Shown here piece after piece: positions 27,356 to 33,376 of a stretch of DNA of 37,217 nucleotides. The position numbers were made by a program, and so were the translations under genes. The stretch is from RGIG7213 sp045544195 (GTDB taxonomy: Bacteria > Bacillota > Clostridia > Oscillospirales > CAG-272), in contig JAZPYO010000054.1 of the NCBI GenBank assembly GCA_045544195.1, positions 1 through 37,217 on the forward strand, written 5' to 3'. Numbering within the stretch: position 1 is the stretch's first letter; each line of letters begins with the position of its first letter. The notes under the pieces were generated by a model. The model made no database searches and was not told the DNA's origin. It saw nothing but the letters and a program-made list of their open reading frames with translations.

Positions 27356-27558
27356 CAGGAATCCTCCTTGCCAAGCAGAAAATAAAGGATAGGACCTATA
27401 AAATTCATAAATACGATGGTAATTACAAGCCACAACACGCGGTTACCGCGTTTGTATGATCTATGCGTGAGAATATGATATAACGTATAACCGAAAAGAG
27501 CAAATTCTGCGACTATAAGCGGAATTAAAAACGGTAAAAATTCCATTATATTATCCAT
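27355..27558 (-). CDS. Small PLDN-type two-TM protein (YxlE-like)
   Basis: The 67-residue protein has two membrane helices (about 7-28 and 42-62) and the pattern of the phospholipase D-nuclease N-terminal (PLDNc_N) family: PFLIPLIVAEF ... YTLYHIL ... RGNRVLWLVITIVFMNFIGP ... YFLLGKED. It carries no enzyme domain. Members of this family accompany YxlF/YxlG-type ABC transporters and have been linked to anti-sigma function in the sigY operon of B. subtilis; here no ECF sigma factor is present. The gene overlaps the regulator gene by eight bases and the ATPase gene by one. Confidence 0.85.
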   Translation of the reverse strand: MDNIMEFLPFLIPLIVAEFALFGYTLYHILTHRSYKRGNRVLWLVITIVFMNFIGPILYFLLGKEDS

Positions 27559-28291
27559 TTCTTTTCACATCCTTTTTTTCAGAGTATATCTCAACGCAAA
27601 GCCCCTTGAAAGAGCATTCAGGACACGTTAACCGACGCATTCTCGGCGTATGATATGCGAAGAACGCTTCCTTTAATTTAGGTTTAAATATCTTGTGACA
27701 TTCAGGACATATATATGCAATATGATCAAAATAGTATTTGGAAATGAAAATTCCAAACGGAATTGCAACGCAACTCCATATAATAAAAAGCCACCAAAGA
27801 TCGCTTGTGATCCACAAGACAATTGATATTATTTGAAGGATATCAATCGGTATTGATAAAAGCAGCATTGTTAAATGCAGCTTTTTTAATTTGTCTTTTT
27901 GCTTCATAATATGTGCTATGTCACCGATAGATTCAACGGAAAAGGTATCAATACTCTTTAATTCACGCTTAATGCCGTTAATAATATCGAGCTTTTTCTG
28001 AATATCAGTAAGATCCTTTTGCAAAGACTGTTGATGCTGTTCGATTAAAATTGAAATAATGTTTTCCGGCTTTTCCTCGGCAAATAAGGCGGAAATACTA
28101 TTTATCGAAAGTCCAGCCTCACGCAAAAAGCAGATAATATGCATACGCTTCAGATCACTGTCTGTGTACAATCTTCTTCCGCCTTCACTTAATTCGCTCG
28201 GTACAAGAATTCCTCTGTCATCATAATACTGAACAGTTCTAACAGACACACCGCATAGCTTTGCGATCTCTCCCGTTGTGTATTTTGACAT
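27551..28291 (-). CDS. MerR-family regulator with two membrane helices and a zinc ribbon
   Basis: The 246-residue protein begins with a complete MerR winged-helix domain (residues 3-70): YTTGEIAKLCGVSVRTVQYY, GGRRLYTDSDL, FLREAGLSI. A dimerisation coiled coil follows (about 75-120). Instead of a short effector pocket it continues with two hydrophobic segments (about 138-160 and 163-186), then a zinc ribbon CPEC...CPEC (about 196-227). So it is probably a membrane-associated regulator, which is unusual for MerR proteins. AGAGGTG precedes the ATG. It heads its own cassette behind a MerR-type promoter and likely autoregulates. The signal may be membrane or metal related, but this is inference. 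Confidence 0.88.
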   Translation of the reverse strand: MSKYTTGEIAKLCGVSVRTVQYYDDRGILVPSELSEGGRRLYTDSDLKRMHIICFLREAGLSINSISALFAEEKPENIISILIEQHQQSLQKDLTDIQKKLDIINGIKRELKSIDTFSVESIGDIAHIMKQKDKLKKLHLTMLLLSIPIDILQIISIVLWITSDLWWLFIIWSCVAIPFGIFISKYYFDHIAYICPECHKIFKPKLKEAFFAYHTPRMRRLTCPECSFKGLCVEIYSEKKDVKRNG

Positions 28292-28313
28292 AGCTTATCA
28301 CCTCTTTGAGATA

Positions 28314-28344
28314 ATTATATACTATCACGCAGCGTAACAATCAA
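28314..28344 (-). promoter_or_regulatory. MerR-type promoter with 19-bp spacer and operator dyad
   Basis: On the minus strand, TTGATT (28344-28339) and TATAAT (28319-28314) are separated by 19 bp, the overlong spacer typical of promoters that MerR proteins activate by DNA distortion. Within the spacer lies a near-palindrome, TCACGC-A-GCGTAA on the plus strand (28325-28337). A further CACGC copy lies just upstream near 28350. The start of the regulator gene is about 16 bases past the predicted transcription start. Confidence 0.8.
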
Positions 28345-28475
28345 TACCTCACGCAAGGTGATTTTTTGTTTTTTAAAGAAAAACTTAATATTGCATAAAA
28401 CACAACGCATTTCTTGAAATAAAAATGTTTTATAACTAGTTATACCATAAATGTCGGTGCATCTCAGAAGATTCG

Positions 28476-28682
28476 TTATATTCTTTCAAGACTTTTCGAT
28501 ATAAACTCGCCATCAACAAAATCAAAATAGATTTTCTCTTTCGGCCATACCGCTGAGCAGAGAATTTCTTCGTTTGCCTCGTCAATTACCTTTACAGTAA
28601 CCGTTGTATTTGTATATGTAATACCCACCACACAAAAATAATATCCACTTATCTCATACTGAGTTATATAAGGTGTACAAAT
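28476..28682 (-). pseudogene. Gene remnant of about 68 codons without a start
   Basis: A frame that is open from just after a TAG (28683-28685) to a TAA at 28476-28478 reads like real protein: ...GYYFCVVGITYTNTTVTV, then KVIDEANEEILCSAVWPKEK, then IYFDFVDGEF. It has no ATG and no ribosome site, so it appears to be the 3' end of a lost gene. I do not recognise the family. The rest of the stretch 28350-28808 is AT-rich, with nothing else I can support. Confidence 0.45.
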
Positions 28683-28808
28683 CTATACCGTTAACTTCTA
28701 ATTATTATAATTATATCATAAAGCTACTGTATTTTCAAGATAATCTATCAGGGTGTAAAATTATTGCATAAATATGTGTTTATAGGTTAAAAATTACAAC
28801 TCAAATGA

Positions 28809-29201
28809 TCATAATTTTCTGAATTTTTTCTCAGACATAAGATTGATATACGAAAAATCAAAATTCTTTGCAGATCGAAAGATACCTTCATCCAATTCCT
28901 GAATACTTCTCGGTCTGCCCTTGATCACAAAAATAGTAACACAATTTTTGTCAACGGTGATAGGAATGCTATCAACAATATCGCCGCGGCCGCGTTCATT
29001 ATTTCTAAGATAAAGCAAAGGTATTTGCTCCCACACAACAGCACCGTTGACACAACGTATCAAAGATAATTTGTTTGCTCTTCTTTTCGTAACAATTACA
29101 CGATAAGCGAGTACTCCATTATTAAAAATAACCGTTTTAGTGCTTTTATCGGTCACCGCGTTTTTACGATTCTTTAAATAGAGCTTATAAATATCTCCCA
29201 C
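28809..29201 (-). CDS. Hypothetical 130-residue protein
   Basis: The gene starts with GTG at 29201 behind AAAGGCGGTGG and encodes 130 residues with no signal peptide or membrane segment. It is basic (rich in Lys and Arg), with beta-strand-like stretches (TKTVIFNNGVLAYRVIVTKR and CVTIFVIKGRP) and a C-terminus ending SEKKFRKL. I do not recognise the family. It lies 57 bp after the pyrophosphatase-like gene on the same strand and among broken genes, so it may be an accessory or immunity-type protein, which is only a guess from context. Confidence 0.55.
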   Translation of the reverse strand: MGDIYKLYLKNRKNAVTDKSTKTVIFNNGVLAYRVIVTKRRANKLSLIRCVNGAVVWEQIPLLYLRNNERGRGDIVDSIPITVDKNCVTIFVIKGRPRSIQELDEGIFRSAKNFDFSYINLMSEKKFRKL

Positions 29202-29258
29202 ATTGCCACCGCCTTTCTTTCCTTTATTATACCGTATGTCGATTATAAAAAATATTCT

Positions 29259-29975
29259 TTATTCCCACTCATCAATCATTACAACTTTCAACTGCAGATG
29301 CCTGCCTTCCCAGGAGAGATTCATTCTTACCTCTCCACCATATATGTAAAGATATGTAGGTAGATACCATTTCATAAAATCTTCTATGGTATCCGGTTCA
29401 GGCAATTTCATTGTTGATTTTTGAACAAAAAGCCAGGAAAGTGCAGGAACAGTGTGAGCCTCAGAGCATATCTCTTCGTACTCTTCTTCAGTATAAAAGT
29501 TCAGGATATTTTCCCTTAAAGGAATGATCATTCTGTAATCAAAGTTTTCAATAAATTCAATCGGCAAATTTTCGAATTTATTATTATTAAAAACCAACTG
29601 CAAAATAGATGATTCGGTTTCAACGTAAATATCGTAATATTTTTCTTGAAAATTAACCGCATCTTGAATTTGCTTTCTTGTAAAGCACACTCCTTCAGGC
29701 GCTGCAACTAACTTGTCTTCATTATCATTTTGACGGTGAATAATTCCGATAACCTTGGCAATGTATTCATCTACGGGTTCTTCAACACCCAAAAGATACA
29801 CATCAAGCTCTTCGCCGTCGCCGCCGATTTCACCGGGGATATATCCATAATTAATTGGGTACGATATATTATAGTTTTCTTTTTTATGTACGTATCCAAT
29901 CGGACGGTCAATCTTTATCTTAACGGTCTTTCCAAGAAATGAACGCGCTTGTTTTTTTCTATCTGCTATAGTCAT
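29259..29975 (-). CDS. Inorganic pyrophosphatase-like protein with an added C-terminal domain
   Basis: The first 120 residues match the small clostridial pyrophosphatase-like family: YPINYGYIPGEIGGDGEELD (39-58), then IIHRQNDNEDKLVAAPEG (78-95). D53, D58, D84, D87 and K88 fit the metal/phosphate positions of family I enzymes (E. coli D65, D70, D97, D102, K104). The position equal to E. coli D67, the proposed base, is E55. After this the protein has about 115 extra residues (about 124-238) that I do not recognise, acidic and ending in VVMIDEWE. The usual small family member lacks such a tail. GGGAGA precedes the ATG. It could hydrolyse pyrophosphate or a related nucleotide product; the E55 change makes activity uncertain. 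Confidence 0.7.
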   Translation of the reverse strand: MTIADRKKQARSFLGKTVKIKIDRPIGYVHKKENYNISYPINYGYIPGEIGGDGEELDVYLLGVEEPVDEYIAKVIGIIHRQNDNEDKLVAAPEGVCFTRKQIQDAVNFQEKYYDIYVETESSILQLVFNNNKFENLPIEFIENFDYRMIIPLRENILNFYTEEEYEEICSEAHTVPALSWLFVQKSTMKLPEPDTIEDFMKWYLPTYLYIYGGEVRMNLSWEGRHLQLKVVMIDEWE

Positions 29976-29994
29976 AATTTTCTCCCGTATTAAT

Positions 29995-30265
29995 TCATAT
30001 TATATGGCCAAATGGTTTCACAAATCCATCCTTATACTTTTTCGCTTCTTCGTCAGATGAAGTATCTATCAAATAAGGTGCAGAATTAACTACCGACGAG
30101 GAAACTCAGACAATGAGTATATCTGATTGAAGAAATTTCTCCGTTCATCAGCGTGGTTACAGCCATCTAAAGATGATGCTCATGCGCCACACAAAACACC
30201 GCATTTTTGAAAGATAATAGAATCTCTTTTACTCTTTCTGCATCATATATATTATTTTTTTGCAT
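29995..30265 (-). pseudogene. Broken small gene between ADP-ribosylglycohydrolase and pyrophosphatase-like gene
   Basis: An ATG at 30265 with GAGAGGATGA upstream opens a frame that reads MQKNNIYDAERVKEILLSFK and then NAVFCVAHEHHL, and stops at TAG (30167-30169). Further on, in another frame, the sequence again reads like protein (NSAPYLIDTSSDEEAKKYKD then GFVKPFGHII) and ends at TGA (29995-29997). The two parts look like one gene broken by a stop and at least one frameshift or deletion. Family not recognised. It starts 20 bp after the upstream gene, so it was once part of that operon. Confidence 0.5.
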
Positions 30266-30285
30266 TCATCCTCTCATCTTTCGAT

Positions 30286-31089
30286 TCAATTGATTTTTTT
30301 CTCATATAACTGACCGGCATATTCCCAGTAATAATCTTGCAAATTATCATCTATGTAATCAAAAACCTCTTCCTGAAGTTCATCCGGAATACCGTAAAAG
30401 GCTTCAGCTATCGCACCCGCAATGCACGCTTGTGTGTCTCCATCTCCGCCAAGTGAAACAGCGTTTCTGATTGCATCCTCAAAATCTTCAGAATCTAAAA
30501 AGCAAACTATTGCCTGCGGGACACTGCCTTCGCAAGTCATATCATATTGATAGCCCGGCCTGATCTCATCAACAGTAAAGTCGAGATTATAATACTTCTG
30601 CTCGATATACTTTCTGATTTCATTTTTGCTTGATCCGGTCCTGGCAAGAAAAATAGCAGCCGCAACAGCTTGCGCTCCTTTAATACCTTCCGGATGATTA
30701 TGTGTTATTTCAGCACTCCATTTTGCTAAACGCTCAACGTCCTCAAGAGTATCTACCGCCCATGCTGTGGGAGATACTCTCATTGCAGAACCATTTGTAT
30801 TGCCGCCATACGGTTCATCTTCGTCAAGAATCATCCACTGATAGAACCTTTTGCCATATCCGGCATCCCGATATTGCAGTCCAATCTCCCTTAATTTTCC
30901 CGAAAGAACGCGCTTGAACTCATATTCATCATAGCAGTTTGCTTCAGCGCATGCACACCCGACAGCAACTGTAAGCACACTATCATCGGTAGGTCTGCAT
31001 CCGGATACAAACAACAAAAAATCCTTAGTTTTATCGGATTCAAATTCATACGGAGAACCAATTACGTCGCCTATGATCGCGCCCAGCAT
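30286..31089 (-). CDS. ADP-ribosylglycohydrolase (DraG/ARH family)
   Basis: The 267-residue protein has the normal length and both metal-binding signatures of the family. The N-terminus is MLGAIIGDVIGSPYE, with PTDDS (T34, D35, D36), and the second site is SLGGDGDTQA (D216, D218, T219), where the usual GGDTDT is read as GGDGDT. The conserved NGSAMRVSP (99-107) and EITHNHPEGIKGAQA (127-141) are present. These enzymes use two Mg2+ ions to remove ADP-ribose from proteins or small molecules, or to hydrolyse related ADP-ribose species. The ribosome site AAAAGGAATG precedes the ATG. It lies 103 bp after the TerB gene and may be in the same transcript. With RyR and TIR genes nearby it fits an NAD+/ADP-ribose theme. 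Confidence 0.9.
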   Translation of the reverse strand: MLGAIIGDVIGSPYEFESDKTKDFLLFVSGCRPTDDSVLTVAVGCACAEANCYDEYEFKRVLSGKLREIGLQYRDAGYGKRFYQWMILDEDEPYGGNTNGSAMRVSPTAWAVDTLEDVERLAKWSAEITHNHPEGIKGAQAVAAAIFLARTGSSKNEIRKYIEQKYYNLDFTVDEIRPGYQYDMTCEGSVPQAIVCFLDSEDFEDAIRNAVSLGGDGDTQACIAGAIAEAFYGIPDELQEEVFDYIDDNLQDYYWEYAGQLYEKKIN

Positions 31090-31192
31090 ATTTTCATTCC
31101 TTTTCTCTTTAGTTATCTACTGCATTTACTCTATCACATAGAGTGCCACACTGTACTGCGGCTTTCATTTTCGCTTTGACAAGCTACAAAAA

Positions 31193-31654
31193 TCACTCGC
31201 ACATTGCCTTAAGTCGTTTTACCTCAGCAATTTCCGATTCGGCAATTACGCCGTCGCTCTCGATGATAATTTCGCAGATCAAAGAAAGAAGCTCTTTGTA
31301 CGCATCTGCAAGCTTAGCATTGATCTTGCGCATATATGTGATACCGTTTTCAAAATTCTCATCAAAAGCATGTCCAATGTCGTCCTCACAAGAATGATAG
31401 ACATCAATCAATTCATCAAGTGTATACTCAAAACCAAAAGTTTCATTAAGGAAATCCACTTCTTTCTGAGTAATTTTACCATCTGTTGCTATAAGTCTGA
31501 TGATAACACTGGTCAGATCATTGGAATAAAATACATCCATTTCGCCGAGTGCCTCTTTGTCCCACAGACCCATTTCTTCTATTGAATCGCATCCAGTAAG
31601 AAACGATTCGTGCTTCATTTTAAAGCTATCAATGTACATTTCAAAGTTTTTCAT
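31193..31654 (-). CDS. TerB-like protein
   Basis: The 153-residue acidic protein shows the two-part TerB/DjlA-type helical pattern. IATDGKITQKEVDFLNETFG lies in the first half, and ICEIIIESDGVIAESEIAEV near the end, each with a D-G-x-I/V...E motif that in TerB binds metal. No signal peptide or membrane helix is seen. The ATG at 31654 lies 2 bp after the stop of the metalloprotease gene, so the two are translated together. TerB-like domains occur in stress and conflict operons, often as partners of membrane or Ter proteins. No other ter gene is in the window. Confidence 0.8.
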   Translation of the reverse strand: MKNFEMYIDSFKMKHESFLTGCDSIEEMGLWDKEALGEMDVFYSNDLTSVIIRLIATDGKITQKEVDFLNETFGFEYTLDELIDVYHSCEDDIGHAFDENFENGITYMRKINAKLADAYKELLSLICEIIIESDGVIAESEIAEVKRLKAMCE

Positions 31655-31656
31655 TT

Positions 31657-32760
31657 TTAATTTCCCTTTCCTAAAGCAGAAGATATTTTACCATTCAACC
31701 GACTTGGTTGAAATAATTGCATTTTATTTTCTCTAAATGCCAGAATAACCATCTCGATATCATTATTGCTGATTGGTCCGTGGTGGTCACACATGACTAA
31801 ATTGTATAACTTATCGTTAATTATATAACTATCCAGTTCCGCATAAGTTCCTTTTTCAACGCCGGACAAGGAATCTATCGCACTGGCATAAAGATCCCCT
31901 AACCCTAAAGCATGTCCAAACTCATGTTTAGTCACATGCATAATTTCTTCGTAATCATCGAACTTGCCATCACGACTTTGAAGGTAAATGATCTTTCGTG
32001 AATTCACTGTCCACTTCAATCCGCTTGTTGCAAAAGAACGTTTGTTTTTTATTATATCTGAAACTAGTAATTTTCTTTCCTTAGTTCCTATAACATTGCT
32101 CATAGATTTGATCATTGCGCTCGTCTCATCTGTTATCGTCAGGATAAAAAGATTGTCAAACGCATTGTCGTCATTTGTAAGATTAATACGAACCTTTAAT
32201 TTTTGTCCGCCAAAAACTTCGTATTCGCCTTGCCAAGCAAAGATACCATTATATATTGACTGCTCAAATTTTTCAGGATCAGCAATCTCTTCACCGTAAA
32301 GAATCTTAATGTTTGCACTTAGTGTCAGGATATTAGAACCACATTCATTTTCAAGAACAGCATCAATGGGAGTGAATATCCCTTTACGATTGATCTTAAT
32401 CGGTTTTCCAGAAAAATCAACAAGTGCGCCATTCGTCTCGACTGCACTGATATTGTCATATTCTTCTTCGTAACGTTCTTCACAATATGCATTCAAAAAC
32501 GCTCGTGCCTGGATACATCCGGAATTAGCAGAGTAACACATTAGTGTCAATGCATATCCTTGCTGATCTTTCGCACTAGATTTTAACACTCCATCAAGGA
32601 GTAACCGAGCAACTATATATGTCGCTTCCGGATCGCCAAGTGATTGAGCTTTAATTAAAGCTTGAACACCCTCGCTTCTTTTTTGTGCATCACCGTTACT
32701 ATTGAAAAAGCTGTTCTTGCCAATCTCTCTTAATACTTCTGCTGAATTATTTTCACTCAT
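31657..32760 (-). CDS. Sel1-repeat protein with zinc metalloprotease domain
   Basis: The ATG at 32760 gives 367 residues (MSENNSAEVLREIGKNSFFN). Residues about 15-100 form Sel1/TPR-like repeats (AQSLGDPEATYIVARLLLDG, then YSANSGCIQARAFL). The C-terminal half is a zincin: MHVTKHEFGHALGLGDLY carries HExxHxxGxxD, with H279, E280, H283 and D289 in this numbering, the third ligand being Asp as in some M10/archaemetzincin-like families. There is no signal peptide, so it probably acts inside the cell. Its start overlaps the end of the broken TIR gene by eight bases, which suggests it was translationally coupled to it. A protease effector or processing enzyme in a conflict operon is plausible. The start is moderately sure; a frame extension to 32778 exists. 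Confidence 0.8.
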   Translation of the reverse strand: MSENNSAEVLREIGKNSFFNSNGDAQKRSEGVQALIKAQSLGDPEATYIVARLLLDGVLKSSAKDQQGYALTLMCYSANSGCIQARAFLNAYCEERYEEEYDNISAVETNGALVDFSGKPIKINRKGIFTPIDAVLENECGSNILTLSANIKILYGEEIADPEKFEQSIYNGIFAWQGEYEVFGGQKLKVRINLTNDDNAFDNLFILTITDETSAMIKSMSNVIGTKERKLLVSDIIKNKRSFATSGLKWTVNSRKIIYLQSRDGKFDDYEEIMHVTKHEFGHALGLGDLYASAIDSLSGVEKGTYAELDSYIINDKLYNLVMCDHHGPISNNDIEMVILAFRENKMQLFQPSRLNGKISSALGKGN

Positions 32761-33065
32761 ATAAACATTCCATTTCAAAATTCACTTGTATAGCCTGTAT
32801 ATCATACAACTGTTTTGCATTTGGAGCAAAAATTCTTTTTGTCAAATTCAGTATATACTCTAGCAGCTCTTTCGCTTCGTCAACACGCTTTGTTGCAATA
32901 AGGCATCTTAGTTTAATGACAAGCTGATCGTATCCGGCAAAATGAATTTCACATCCAGCAAAGAATTCTATACTTACCAGTAAGCTGATTTACAATTCGA
33001 TCAATAATCGCTTGATCCTTGAACGAAAAACTTATAAATACATCGTGTGAATACTGCTCGCTCAT
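32753..33065 (-). pseudogene. Broken TIR-domain gene (internal deletion/frameshift)
   Basis: An ATG at 33065 behind GAGGATAA encodes MSEQYSHDVFISFSFKDQ and on to QLTGKYRILCWM, a clear TIR-domain N-terminus (strand A 'DVFISFSxKD', then '...CW'), but stops at 32949 after 38 residues. In another frame the sequence continues as a helical C-terminus (KRVDEAKELLEYILNLTKRI to QVNFEMECLYE) that ends at TGA 32753-32755 inside the start of the metalloprotease gene. The catalytic Glu region of a TIR NADase is missing. So this is a deleted TIR-TPR-like gene, with both ends still in operon position. TIR domains of this kind cleave NAD+ in antiphage systems. Confidence 0.75.
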
Positions 33066-33094
33066 TTATTTATCCTCGGTCTTGTGTCGACTTA

Positions 33095-33376
33095 TCACTC
33101 TTTAGAAATCTTATACCCCAATGCAACGATTAACTTCAAGGTCTGAAGTGCAGTTACTCGGTCAAATTCTTTCTCGCTGTCGCTCAGTTCCGAATATGGG
33201 ACTAAACACGGAGTCGTTTTCTTATCATCATCTCGTGTTTCGCCATATGTCCATCCGCCAGCGATACGACCGATAGACCAATTTTCATGCACGTTCTCAG
33301 CTATCTTCTCTGTAAGTTCAATGAGATTCTCCGGTAATTCAATTTTACTTGTATCAATTGGATTTGGTTTGTACAT
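33095..33376 (-). CDS. Stand-alone RyR-domain protein
   Basis: The start is set at the ATG at 33376 behind AAGGAGAG, giving 93 residues that are essentially one RyR (ryanodine receptor repeat) domain: YKPNPIDTSKIELPENL, then AENVHENWSIGRIAGGW, YGETRDDDKK, PCLVPYSELSDSEKEFDR, and TLKLIVALGY. These match the family consensus nearly throughout. In bacteria, RyR domains have been proposed from comparative genomics to bind nucleotide-type ligands in conflict operons; in animals they form part of ryanodine receptors. The gene overlaps the end of the upstream Rossmann/RyR-like gene by 23 bases and is followed 29 bp later by the broken TIR gene. Confidence 0.92.
   Translation of the reverse strand: MYKPNPIDTSKIELPENLIELTEKIAENVHENWSIGRIAGGWTYGETRDDDKKTTPCLVPYSELSDSEKEFDRVTALQTLKLIVALGYKISKE

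Noticed and set aside
31109..31168. 19-codon minus-strand frame between TerB and the ADP-ribosylglycohydrolase gene
   Set aside because: It has no convincing ribosome site and is too short to support. It may be leader sequence.
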